Assembly: GCA_036171275.1 (NCBI GenBank)
Contig: JAVHQT010000022.1
Location: forward strand, 1-55,463
Length of the DNA: 55,463 nt
Source: PALSA-1006 sp036171275
GTDB lineage: Bacteria; Pseudomonadota; Gammaproteobacteria; Burkholderiales; Gallionellaceae
Direction of reading: 5' to 3'
In this document: piece after piece, positions 17,569 through 24,875 of the stretch
Layout: each line of letters starts with the position of its first letter
Position numbering within the stretch: the stretch's first letter is position 1
Position numbers and translations under genes: made by a program
The notes under the pieces: generated by a model
Told to the model about the DNA's origin: nothing
The model's input: the letters and a program-made list of their open reading frames with translations, nothing else
Databases searched by the model: none

Positions 17569-18048
17569 ATGACCGATCTATCAAAATTGTTGCCGTATGC
17601 CAATCTAGAAACGATTTGGCTGCGCTGTCCGTTCGCCATTGCGCTCATTAATGTCAATGGCGATGTCGGCGCAGTGAATCCTGCGTTTGAAGGGTTGACT
17701 GGCCATAGCGAGACCAAGTTGCTGGGTTTGAGCGAAGCCAGCTTTGCTGCTTTATTTGAGAACCATCCGCACCTGACTAAACAGCGTGTCAAAGTCAATA
17801 AAGATCAAATTCGCGCCCTTTATTATTTTTCTGAATTCGCATCATCTCCGCACAATACCTTGAGCCTGCCCCATGCCGCTGAATTATTACGCGAACATTT
17901 GGCGAGTATTTACGGTTTTGCTGAGTTGCTGCTGTCGCAAAATTACGATGAAGAAACGCGTCGAATGTTGACCAGCACACTGCTGGAGGAAGTTGAAGCC
18001 CTGTCTAATTTGATTAACGAAAAATTCGATAATCGCAAACAAAACTAG
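17569..18048 (+). CDS. PAS plus degenerate DHp protein lacking the phospho-acceptor His and the ATPase domain (pseudo-kinase)
   Basis: A 159-residue protein homologous to the PAS–DHp part of the kinases at 2895 and 5344. Residues about 12–95 are a shortened PAS (NVNGDVGAVNPAFEGLTG). Residues 102–152 match the dimerisation helices: ASIYGFAELLLSQ is almost identical to ASIYGFAELLLAQ of the 768-residue kinase. At the active helix AAHELRTP is replaced by AAELLREH, placing E105 where the phospho-His should be, and the protein ends before any HATPase domain. It therefore cannot autophosphorylate. GGAGGT precedes ATG 17569 at good distance and codon use looks intact, arguing for an expressed protein rather than debris. 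Possible roles, all inferred: heterodimer partner, receiver-binding antagonist or scaffold. Confidence 0.85.
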   Translation: MTDLSKLLPYANLETIWLRCPFAIALINVNGDVGAVNPAFEGLTGHSETKLLGLSEASFAALFENHPHLTKQRVKVNKDQIRALYYFSEFASSPHNTLSLPHAAELLREHLASIYGFAELLLSQNYDEETRRMLTSTLLEEVEALSNLINEKFDNRKQN

Positions 18049-18050
18049 CA

Positions 18051-18093
18051 ACCCGTCGGTCTTAAAGCGACACTGCTTTATCTTAAAACGGGT
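18051..18093. repeat. Nested inverted repeat after the signalling cluster
   Basis: ACCCGT (18051–18056) pairs with ACGGGT (18088–18093), and inside it TAAAGC (18063–18068) pairs perfectly with GCTTTA (18075–18080) over a 6-nt loop. It starts two bases after the stop of the pseudo-kinase gene. No proper T-run follows, so it may be an RNA end structure or a weak terminator between the convergent cluster and fliR. Confidence 0.4.
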
Positions 18094-18114
18094 CGTTCTG
18101 AAAATTATCTTAAT

Positions 18115-18130
18115 AAATCAATAACTTACA
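18115..18130 (+). repeat. Copy of the recurrent WAATCA-N5-TTATA motif
   Basis: AAATCAATAACTTACA in the 241-bp space between the convergent pseudo-kinase gene and fliR. The first 14 bases equal those of the copy upstream of guaB (35581–35596). Confidence 0.5.
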
Positions 18131-18289
18131 TTATTTTGGTTGAGAATTTTTAGAGGCTTCCTTTAGGTAAAGCCAAGACCAAGGGTTCGAGCAAACCCTG
18201 CAGAGCCTTGCAGCGTTGCGTCTTTTGCAAGTCCAGTCGCGGGCATGTTCCTTAAGGTAGCCGCGATTCTAGCAGCGCTGCCCTAGCCA

Positions 18290-19078
18290 TTATTGCCGCC
18301 CCAGTTGCACGCTAATTTTTTGCACGGTTTCCAGCGCTTCACCCGTGACGTGCAACAGCATGGGCGCTAAATACGGCAGTGATAACGCTAAGGTCGCGAG
18401 TCCAACTGCTAAGGTGACAGGAAAGCCAACCGCGAAAATATTCAGCTGCGGCGCGCTGCGCGTCAGAATGCCTAAGGCTAAATTCGTCATCATTAATGCG
18501 CCAATCAGTGGCATGGATATTTGCAGCGCGTGTATAAAAACGATTCCACCCCATTCTGCCAAGGTGCGGTACGCCATTCCAGCAGGCATGGTGGTGCTAA
18601 TTGGGAACGCCTGAAAGCTGTCAATCAAGGCGGACACCATATACAAATGCCCATCCATGGCGAGAAACGCGAGCGAGGTGATGATGCCTAAAAATTGGGC
18701 GATCACCGGGGTATAAGCCGCATTTACCGGATCATAAAAACTAGCGAAGCCCAGCCCCATCTGCATCCCGGCCAAGTCGCCCGCCATTTCAACGGCGGTA
18801 AAAACCAGCCGCATGGTAAAGCCCATCGCCAAACCAGCTAGTATTTGTTGTACCAGTACCAATAAACCGCGTGCCGTGGCGGGGTCTAGCCCTGCCGGAA
18901 TGGTTAACGTGGGCGCGACGATGAAGGTAATCAACATGGAAAGTCCGACTTTAACTCGAACCGGAATTTGCTTATTGCCTAAAATTGGGGCGCTGGCGAT
19001 GAGCGCCAAAATACGCGCTAGCGGAAAGATGAAGGCCGCCAGCCAAGCAGTGAGCTGAACACTGGTTAAACTAATCAT
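18290..19078 (-). CDS. fliR: Flagellar type III export protein FliR
   Basis: A 262-residue polytopic membrane protein of the FliR/SpaR family, part of the FliP-FliQ-FliR export gate through which rod, hook and filament subunits leave the cytosol. About six hydrophobic stretches are visible, with family-like segments FPLARILALIASAPILGNK near the N-terminus and FASFYDPVNAAYTP in the middle. Length is usual for FliR (about 260). It is the last gene of the minus-strand run, 41 bp after fliQ. No good Shine-Dalgarno precedes the ATG at 19078. The next gene downstream converges on it. Confidence 0.93.
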   Translation of the reverse strand: MISLTSVQLTAWLAAFIFPLARILALIASAPILGNKQIPVRVKVGLSMLITFIVAPTLTIPAGLDPATARGLLVLVQQILAGLAMGFTMRLVFTAVEMAGDLAGMQMGLGFASFYDPVNAAYTPVIAQFLGIITSLAFLAMDGHLYMVSALIDSFQAFPISTTMPAGMAYRTLAEWGGIVFIHALQISMPLIGALMMTNLALGILTRSAPQLNIFAVGFPVTLAVGLATLALSLPYLAPMLLHVTGEALETVQKISVQLGRQ

Positions 19079-19104
19079 GGCAGATTTTTATAAAATTCAC
19101 AATA

Positions 19105-19120
19105 AAATCAATTAGTTAGC
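19105..19120 (+). repeat. Near copy of the recurrent WAATCA-N5-TTATA motif
   Basis: AAATCAATTAGTTAGC between fliQ and fliR. Its last base touches the fliQ stop codon region. It keeps AATCA-N5-GTTA but not the final TA. Confidence 0.35.
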
Positions 19121-19395
19121 TAACCAACCATCCACGGAATACTGGAAAATAAACGCTGCATATAATCCAGCAATAAGCCCATCATCCATGGGCCGGCAAT
19201 AATCAGCACGACAAACATACCAATCAGTTTGGGAATAAACGACAGCGTCATTTCGTTGATTTGTGTGGCGGCTTGAAAAATGCTAATCAGCAAGCCGATC
19301 ACGAGTGCGGTTAATAATAAAGGGGCGGACACCATCAGCGTCAGCTCTAAGGCTTGCCGACCAATGGTCATCACGGTTTCAGGAGTCATTGCCAT
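19120..19395 (-). CDS. fliQ: Flagellar type III export protein FliQ
   Basis: A 91-residue protein with two transmembrane helices (about 18–40 and 52–76), the standard FliQ layout, including AATQINEMTLSFIPKL between the helices. It is a small subunit of the export gate with FliP and FliR. The family usually begins MTPE, which would fit the second Met (position 19389). The first ATG at 19395 has no better ribosome site. It is separated from fliP by 168 bp, an unusual gap for this operon. Confidence 0.93.
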   Translation of the reverse strand: MAMTPETVMTIGRQALELTLMVSAPLLLTALVIGLLISIFQAATQINEMTLSFIPKLIGMFVVLIIAGPWMMGLLLDYMQRLFSSIPWMVG

Positions 19396-19430
19396 AATAT
19401 CGTTTCAGAAAGTACTGATTTATTTCATTC

Positions 19431-19543
19431 GCTGCGCAGCCACGAAGCGTGGCATAACGGGATCAACATCGGTCTAATCAATCCCTTACCAGTGCGCTGC
19501 AACGCGACATTGCTGAGTTTATCAACCTGCTCAGGGCGAATGG
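19431..19543. repeat. Small palindromic elements in the fliP–fliQ gap
   Basis: GCTGCGCAGC (19431–19440) is a perfect palindrome, immediately joined by a hairpin GCCACG-AAG-CGTGGC (19439–19453). At 19508–19543 the minus strand begins CCATTCGCCCTGAG and ends CTCAGCAATG. This is a degenerate inverted repeat resembling the common dispersed intergenic element with a CTGAGC/TTGTCGAA core; a similar one is at 54373–54412. The insertion of such elements would explain the spacing inside an otherwise tightly packed operon. Confidence 0.45.
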
Positions 19544-19563
19544 TTGCGTTAATCGGCGCATCT

Positions 19564-20433
19564 TTAGGTGTAAAAACTTTGCACCAGTGAGCCGATTAAC
19601 AAGCTCCAACCGTCCGCCAGTACAAATAACATAATTTTAAAGGGCAAAGAAATCACCGAGGGCGACACCATCATCATCCCCATGGACATTAAGACGCTGG
19701 CCACCACCATGTCGATGATTAAAAAGGGAATAAAAACTACAAAGCCAATTTGAAAGGCGGTTTTGAGCTCGCTAATCACATACGCCGGCACTAGAATTTT
19801 TAAAGGAACATCGGCGGCGCTTTGCAACGGTTCGCTGTTTGACACTTTGACAAATAAGGCTAAATCCGATTCCCGCGTTTGCTTGAGCATAAAGGCTTTG
19901 AGCGGGATGCTGCCATTTTCATAGGCTTGCTGTAACGAGATTTTGTTATCGACATACGGCTGATACGCATCGACATAAATTTTATCCAGCACCGGCGACA
20001 TCACAAAAAAGGTTAAAAATAGGGCTAAACCAATGAGCACCTGGTTGGGTGGTGAGGATGGCGTACCCAGAGCTGAACGGAGCAGGGATAAGACGATGAT
20101 GATTCGCGTAAACGCCGTCATCATTAAAATAACGGCAGGCAAAAAAGACAGCGAGGTGAGCAGAATCAGCGTCTGCAAACTTAAAGAATAAGTTTCACCT
20201 CCACCCGCAGCCGGTTTGCTGGTAAAAGCGGCCAAGCCTGCATCGGCGCCGTGTGCCATTAACGGCACCGCCATTAATGCAAACAACAATCCACGCAATA
20301 CATAACGCAGCCAATGCGGCTTGCTTGGATTCTCGTCGGTTCGGAAAAAGGATAAAAAAACCTTAATAATCATGTAGTTATAGAAAATATTTTTCTGGCT
20401 TGACAGTTTAAAAAGTATTTCCTTAAGTCGCAT
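19564..20433 (-). CDS. fliP: Flagellar type III export protein FliP
   Basis: The core export-gate protein. It has a signal-like hydrophobic N-terminus (LLFALMAVPLMAHGADA), then TM helices with LTSLSFLPAVILMMTAFTRI, a periplasmic loop, and the C-terminal GMMMVSPSVISLPFKIMLF, all typical. The start is uncertain. ATG 20433 (GGATAGG upstream, 11-bp overlap with fliO) gives 289 residues; ATG 20373 gives 269; TTG 20298 gives 244, which best matches the family length of about 245. The extra N-terminal 45 residues are AT-rich and unlike FliP, and a copy of the recurrent intergenic 16-mer sits within them, favouring the shorter form. No Shine-Dalgarno is seen before the TTG. Confidence 0.9.
   Translation of the reverse strand: MRLKEILFKLSSQKNIFYNYMIIKVFLSFFRTDENPSKPHWLRYVLRGLLFALMAVPLMAHGADAGLAAFTSKPAAGGGETYSLSLQTLILLTSLSFLPAVILMMTAFTRIIIVLSLLRSALGTPSSPPNQVLIGLALFLTFFVMSPVLDKIYVDAYQPYVDNKISLQQAYENGSIPLKAFMLKQTRESDLALFVKVSNSEPLQSAADVPLKILVPAYVISELKTAFQIGFVVFIPFLIIDMVVASVLMSMGMMMVSPSVISLPFKIMLFVLADGWSLLIGSLVQSFYT
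20367..20382 (+). repeat. Copy of the recurrent WAATCA-N5-TTATA motif inside the doubtful fliP 5' end
   Basis: TAATCATGTAGTTATA, identical to the minus-strand copy at 5226–5241. It lies between the fliO stop (20423) and the family-conserved start of FliP. All other copies are intergenic, which suggests this stretch may also be non-coding. Confidence 0.5.
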
Positions 20434-20872
20434 TGCGCCTATCCATGACAATTTTGAGCCAGTTTTTAAATTTATTATCCACTTCCGGTGTCGCGTTTTC
20501 TGGACTGATGGGTAGTTGATTTTTTGGCAAAGTGTGCAGCGCGGTAACTTGCCCTGGCGCAACCCCGACCACCAACCAAGTGTCATTTATTTCTACCAGC
20601 ACGATTCTTTCGCGCTGACCAACAGCAACGCCACTGACTACTTTTAGCGCCCCGCTGGCTGAATTTTGCGGTAAATTGATCCGCTTTAACACCCATGCTA
20701 CCAGTATGATTGCTGCTAATACGAGCAATAAACTTAACATGACTTGCAATAAACTGCCCGCCGATACAGAGCTGGTGGGCGGTGGTGTAAATGCAGGACG
20801 CGCCAGATCGACTGCCTGCGCCGACACAGAAAACAACGCAGACGCACTATAAAAAGTTAATTTAATCAACAT
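20423..20872 (-). CDS. fliO: Flagellar biosynthesis protein FliO
   Basis: A 149-residue protein with a hydrophobic N-terminal segment, a Pro/Ser-rich stretch, one clear TM helix (about 40–63, LLQVMLSLLLVLAAIILVAW) and a cytoplasmic domain with GQRERIVLVEINDTWLVVGV, characteristic of FliO. FliO stabilises FliP during assembly of the export gate. It starts one base after fliN ends, and the ATG 20433 candidate of fliP would overlap its end by 11 bp. Confidence 0.85.
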   Translation of the reverse strand: MLIKLTFYSASALFSVSAQAVDLARPAFTPPPTSSVSAGSLLQVMLSLLLVLAAIILVAWVLKRINLPQNSASGALKVVSGVAVGQRERIVLVEINDTWLVVGVAPGQVTALHTLPKNQLPISPENATPEVDNKFKNWLKIVMDRRNAT

Positions 20873-20873
20873 G

Positions 20874-21272
20874 TTATTTGTTTATGCGCCGTAATCGTTC
20901 CGACGGCGTAATAATATCGGTCAGCCGAATACCAAGTTTGTCATTCACCACCACCACTTCGCCTTGCGCGATTAGAAAGCCGTTAATCAGTACGTCCAAT
21001 GGTTCGCCCGCCATGCCGGCCAATTCCACCACCGAGCCTTGCGCCAATTGCAACAGATTTTTAATGGGCATTTTGGTGCGACCCAATTCCACGGTCAGTT
21101 GCACTGGAATATCCAGAATCATGTCCAGATCATTATGAGCGGTGCCGCCGCTACTGCCGCCAAACTGTTCAAAAACATGGGGTTGTACTTCGGGGGCAGT
21201 CGGCGTTGCGGCCTGCTCTGCCATTGCAGCTCCCCAATCGTCCGCACTAATTTCTGTTGAATCATCCGCCAT
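20874..21272 (-). CDS. fliN: Flagellar motor switch protein FliN
   Basis: A 132-residue protein with an acidic, Ala-rich N-terminus and the C-terminal SpoA/surface-presentation domain (LDIPVQLTVELGRTKMPIKN; LIAQGEVVVVNDKLGIRLTDI). It forms most of the C-ring with FliM and binds phosphorylated CheY and FliH. ATG 21272 is chosen over 21299 because AAAGGGAGAAAATA precedes it ideally. It overlaps the end of fliM by 11 bp, consistent with translational coupling. Confidence 0.95.
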   Translation of the reverse strand: MADDSTEISADDWGAAMAEQAATPTAPEVQPHVFEQFGGSSGGTAHNDLDMILDIPVQLTVELGRTKMPIKNLLQLAQGSVVELAGMAGEPLDVLINGFLIAQGEVVVVNDKLGIRLTDIITPSERLRRINK

Positions 21273-22272
21273 TATTTTCTCCCTTTGTTGATTTTTCACC
21301 GTTATCCGGTGTAATCATTTTTTCAACTTTTAACGCATACTGGTTATTAAACATGCCATATTTACATTCCATAATCGGCACATCCAGAATGTGCGCCGTA
21401 ATCGTGGAATCAACGTCTAACGGAATAAAATCGCCAACTTTCATTTTTAAAACCTGATCGACATTGGTTCTGACTCCACCCAAGGTAGCTACAATTTCCA
21501 CTTCGGCTGCCTGCATTTGTTTGGCAAGCATCTGCGACCAGCGATGATCGGCGACCACATGATCACCTTGCATCGTGCTAAACAACAACTCTCGAATCGG
21601 CTCGATCATTGAGTACGGTTTGCAAATATGAATCGAGCCACCTACGCCGTTAAATTCGACTTCAAACGTGGTAACGACGACGACTTCATTCGGTGTCGCG
21701 ATGTTGGCAAACTGCGGATTAACTTCCGATCGCACAAATTCAAACTCAAGTTTGTAAACCGCTTCCCAGGCTTTGCTATAGGTTTCGAATACCACCGCCA
21801 ACAACTGCTGAATAATTCGATGCTCGGTTTGGGTAAATTCCCGCCCTTCGACGCGGGTATGAAAACGCCCATCGCCACCGAACAAACTATCCACCACTAA
21901 AAACACTAAGTTTGGGTCAAAAATAAACAACGAATTACCGCGCAAAGGTTTGATTTGCACCATATTCAAATTAGCTGGTACGGGCAAATTGCGAATAAAT
22001 TCGGAGAATTTTAAAACCCGTACCGGACCGACCGATACCTCCGCACCACGATGAATAAAATTATATAAACCAATACGCAACAGGCGCGCAAAACGTTCAT
22101 TGATAATTTCCATAGTGGGCATTCGCCCACGCACAATCCGTTCTTGCGTCGCCATGTTGTAGGGGCGCACACCATCCGCAGGCCCCGTATCAACAGCCGA
22201 TTCCTCAGACTCACCCGTCACCCCGCGCAACAGCGAGTCAACTTCATCCTGGGAGAGAAATTCTTGGCTCAT
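21262..22272 (-). CDS. fliM: Flagellar motor switch protein FliM
   Basis: A 336-residue C-ring protein. The N-terminal CheY-binding peptide is visible as EFLSQDEVDSLLRGV, followed by the middle domain containing GPVRVLKFSEFIRNLPVP and LFGGDGRF, and a C-terminal FliN-like domain (VKMKVGDFIPLDV type). FliM turns phospho-CheY binding into a change of rotation direction. An ORF start further upstream (22341) lies inside fliL and is rejected in favour of ATG 22272 (MSQEF), 7 bp after the fliL stop. No Shine-Dalgarno is evident there, so coupling to fliL translation is likely. Confidence 0.96.
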   Translation of the reverse strand: MSQEFLSQDEVDSLLRGVTGESEESAVDTGPADGVRPYNMATQERIVRGRMPTMEIINERFARLLRIGLYNFIHRGAEVSVGPVRVLKFSEFIRNLPVPANLNMVQIKPLRGNSLFIFDPNLVFLVVDSLFGGDGRFHTRVEGREFTQTEHRIIQQLLAVVFETYSKAWEAVYKLEFEFVRSEVNPQFANIATPNEVVVVTTFEVEFNGVGGSIHICKPYSMIEPIRELLFSTMQGDHVVADHRWSQMLAKQMQAAEVEIVATLGGVRTNVDQVLKMKVGDFIPLDVDSTITAHILDVPIMECKYGMFNNQYALKVEKMITPDNGEKSTKGENNGG

Positions 22273-22279
22273 GGCAGAA

Positions 22280-22993
22280 TCAATAAGCCAAGATAAATGA
22301 GGTAAACAACACCGCAGCAACACCTTTAGCGTTGGGATCAACCGGTTCGTCAGGCACGGGCGTTTCGGCCACCACCGGGGCAGAGACGGCAGCGCTCACC
22401 GTTTCTGCTTCATGCTCAGCAGCCGGTACTTGCGTGCTTTCAGCTGTCGCACTTTCAGTGGCGTGTTCGGTTGCAGGCGCATCCGCTTCGCCGTGCCCTT
22501 CCGCTTCACCCTCGGCATGACCCCCTAAAATAGCGTTAATCGATTTCCTAATTTGCATCGCCAATTTCTTTTTGCCATTGATAGAAGCCATTTCAGTGGC
22601 GGTTTTGCTGGAAAGCAGCAAATTTAACTTACTGCGAATCTCCGGCATCATGGCTTTGGTTTTTAACTCAATTTCAGGATCAAAGATTTGCAAAGTAATT
22701 TCAATGGCAAAATTGACAGGGCCAGAACCGTCCGGCTGCAAGTTGCCAACAAAGTGCTCTAAGGGGATGAATTTAGGCTCTTTAGCGACTTCTATTTTTT
22801 TCTCTGCGGCCTGCTCACCGGCGGGCGCTTTCAAAAAATACCACGCTGCTCCCCCTGCGATGACCAAAACCAACACACCAATCACCGCACCAAAAATAAT
22901 AATCATTTTTTTGTTACTTTTCGGTGCCTCTCCCTCCGCTGCATGTGCTGCTTCTTTTTTAGCAGGGACGGGTTTTCCGGGCTTAGCTGCCAT
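22280..22993 (-). CDS. fliL: Flagellar basal body-associated protein FliL with a low-complexity insertion
   Basis: A 237-residue inner-membrane protein that supports stator function. It has a charged cytoplasmic N-terminus, one TM helix (about 29–53), and a periplasmic domain with FIPLEHFVGNLQPDGSGP. Unusually, about 65 residues rich in Ala, Glu, His and Thr separate the last long helix (IRKSINAILGG) from the C-terminal strand VAAVLFTSFILAY. Most FliL proteins join these directly and are about 150–180 residues. ATG 22993 fits AAAGGAA better than ATG 22999. It probably begins a second transcription unit, since 265 bp separate it from fliK. Confidence 0.9.
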   Translation of the reverse strand: MAAKPGKPVPAKKEAAHAAEGEAPKSNKKMIIIFGAVIGVLVLVIAGGAAWYFLKAPAGEQAAEKKIEVAKEPKFIPLEHFVGNLQPDGSGPVNFAIEITLQIFDPEIELKTKAMMPEIRSKLNLLLSSKTATEMASINGKKKLAMQIRKSINAILGGHAEGEAEGHGEADAPATEHATESATAESTQVPAAEHEAETVSAAVSAPVVAETPVPDEPVDPNAKGVAAVLFTSFILAY

Positions 22994-23169
22994 ATTCATT
23001 TCCTTTTATTTGATGAGTGATAATCATGTTGTGCCTGAGTTGAGCCCGATAGCATAAATTCGGCAATCGAAAATAGACTATTTTTATCGGTTCATTATTT
23101 CGTTACGAAAACACTGACTGATGCTTTTTTCAACATCGCTAGGCAAATAAAACTATAAAAAAAACTTTA

Positions 23170-23185
23170 TAATCAGGTAGTTATA
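23170..23185 (+). repeat. Copy of the recurrent WAATCA-N5-TTATA motif upstream of fliL
   Basis: TAATCAGGTAGTTATA differs by one base from the copies at 5226 and 20367. The fliK–fliL gap (22994–23258) is otherwise AT-rich; I see no convincing sigma-28 or sigma-54 site, although a promoter for fliL-M-N-O-P-Q-R would be expected here. Confidence 0.5.
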
Positions 23186-23258
23186 TAATTTATTGCACTA
23201 ACATCGCGAATTTAGCAACGTAAGCTGAAGCGTTTCGAATTGAAGCCGCGCGCGCTCA

Positions 23259-24389
23259 TCAGGCGAAGGTATCCACTATACCGTTATGCTGCCGAGTTGG
23301 GGAGACCCGCGCACTCAAGTTCAGCGCAGACAAATCGCCTTCTGCACTTTTATCGCGACGCGTTGCTGCTCCGTCGCCCCTACCGTCTTGAGTTTGATGC
23401 GAGGACTGGTCGCTGACCGTGGCGTTGCCTAACATAATCCCGCTGTCGGCTAACATTTCACGCAATCTAGGCATCGCTTGTTCAATCGCTTCGCGCACGG
23501 CGGCGTGTGGTGAAGTGAATAAAGCGGTTGCTTGGTCGCCGCTGACTTTCAACACCACATCCATTGGGCCTAACTGCGGTGGATTCAAATGTAGCTCGGC
23601 GCTTTGCTCTTTACTGCTCGCAATCCAAGTGATTTTTTGACCGAATTCGTCGCCCCAATTGCGGTGTGTCACAGGGGTGTCGATTCTTAATTGCGCCGGC
23701 ATCAGATTGGCGGGGGGTAACTGGGTCACGTTCGCTAACATAGGACTGGTGGTCACTGGCGAAGATTGCATAATATTATCTTTATTATTCAATGTATTAG
23801 CTGCAATTTCTTGATTGCTCGCTAGCATACCTGCCAACACGGTTTCTTTTTTGAAGCCAAATTGTTCAGCGTTTGCCTGCGTACTTGCGCGCGGGGCTAA
23901 GGCGACATCTCGCCCCTCGCCCACGACTGACAGTGGCGCTTTTTTCTGTGCCAAACCTAAGGCATCGCTAGCGGCTTGTCCGGCGGTTGCGCCAGATTCA
24001 ACCTCAGCTGCCTCTGCAGTGCTGGGAACAGCAATCGCAGTTGCTGTGGCAGGCATTAAATTCGCCAGCAGCGCAGCGGGCACTTCCGAAGGCATATCGG
24101 CAGCGCCGCGACTATCATTCAATTGTTCAAAAATCTCGTCAGCGGTTTTAGCCTTGACGGTTTTTTTAGTCGCTTCTTTTTCAGTGGTTTCCGTGCCAAG
24201 GTTGTCCTCATTAGCCGGTTCAGCCTCTGCCACTTGCCGCGCCAATACTTCACCAAAAGGCTTGGCGGGCACGCTGTTTGCAGCCGCTGAATTAGGCGTA
24301 GCCGTGGCTTTTGCACTGAGCCCGTTGGCGCTAGCGCTGGGTTTTGTGTTCACTGGAGCGGCGTTCAAATTAATGGGTAAATTGTTCAT
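23259..24389 (-). CDS. fliK: Flagellar hook-length control protein FliK
   Basis: A 376-residue secreted ruler/switch protein. The N-terminal two-thirds is a low-complexity Ala/Pro/Ser/Thr-rich stretch as usual for FliK. The C-terminal Flg_hook domain (about 245–350) contains ELHLNPPQLGPMDVVLKVSG, the FliK signature, and then LREMLADSGI. It measures hook length and switches export specificity through FlhB. ATG 24389 is placed well behind GAGGA, while ATG 24395 is too close. It overlaps fliJ by about 20 bp. Confidence 0.9.
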   Translation of the reverse strand: MNNLPINLNAAPVNTKPSASANGLSAKATATPNSAAANSVPAKPFGEVLARQVAEAEPANEDNLGTETTEKEATKKTVKAKTADEIFEQLNDSRGAADMPSEVPAALLANLMPATATAIAVPSTAEAAEVESGATAGQAASDALGLAQKKAPLSVVGEGRDVALAPRASTQANAEQFGFKKETVLAGMLASNQEIAANTLNNKDNIMQSSPVTTSPMLANVTQLPPANLMPAQLRIDTPVTHRNWGDEFGQKITWIASSKEQSAELHLNPPQLGPMDVVLKVSGDQATALFTSPHAAVREAIEQAMPRLREMLADSGIMLGNATVSDQSSHQTQDGRGDGAATRRDKSAEGDLSALNLSARVSPTRQHNGIVDTFA

Positions 24390-24873
24390 GGTCATTCCTC
24401 ATTATCTCTAACTGTTCTTGTTCAATTCTTTGCGCCAACTGGGCGGCAGCGAAGCGTCCCGCGTGTTCATCTTGTGCTTTCTGTTCCGCTTTGGCTTCGC
24501 GTTGTCTTTCTGCTAATTCATGCCGCTGCGCCAATAAATCAAACGACTGCATTTTGCGTTTCGCTTCTTTTAATTGCGCTATACCTTGCAGTTGCAAGTG
24601 GTTGGCATTGTCTGTACTGCGCTGCTGCTGCTCAATCGCCAAATCAAGACGGACAATAAAATCTTGAAAATTGCGCATATCTATTTGCGAAATCCCCTTT
24701 GCAATCAACTGCTGAAATTGCATTTGGTAATCGCGGCGAAACTGCTGCAAAGTGGCTAATTTTGTGTGGGCTACGTGTTGCTGCTGATTCAATTTTCCCA
24801 AATTATTGATCGCTGCTTCGTTTTTTTGTTGCGCCAAATTGAGCAGCGCTTGTAAAGGAAAAGGCTTCGCCAT
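24370..24873 (-). CDS. fliJ: Flagellar export chaperone FliJ
   Basis: A 167-residue, almost wholly helical coiled-coil protein rich in Gln, Glu, Lys and Arg, without Cys-rich or membrane parts. The opening FPLQALLNLAQQKNEAAINN and the gene's place right after fliI identify it as FliJ, the stalk-like partner of the FliI ATPase ring that helps couple ATP and proton energy to export. Length is close to the family's approximately 150. It starts 2 bp after the fliI stop and overlaps fliK. Confidence 0.88.
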   Translation of the reverse strand: MAKPFPLQALLNLAQQKNEAAINNLGKLNQQQHVAHTKLATLQQFRRDYQMQFQQLIAKGISQIDMRNFQDFIVRLDLAIEQQQRSTDNANHLQLQGIAQLKEAKRKMQSFDLLAQRHELAERQREAKAEQKAQDEHAGRFAAAQLAQRIEQEQLEIMRNDHEQFTH

Positions 24874-24875
24874 GC

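Noticed and set aside
23028..23050. Possible sigma-54 site before fliL (minus strand, GG-N10-GC)
   Set aside because: Only the GG and GC dinucleotides fit; the −12 part does not match TTGCA.
23815..24411. 198-codon ORF opposite fliK
   Set aside because: Ala/Ser-rich shadow of the low-complexity fliK coding strand; fliK has the conserved C-terminal domain and operon position.
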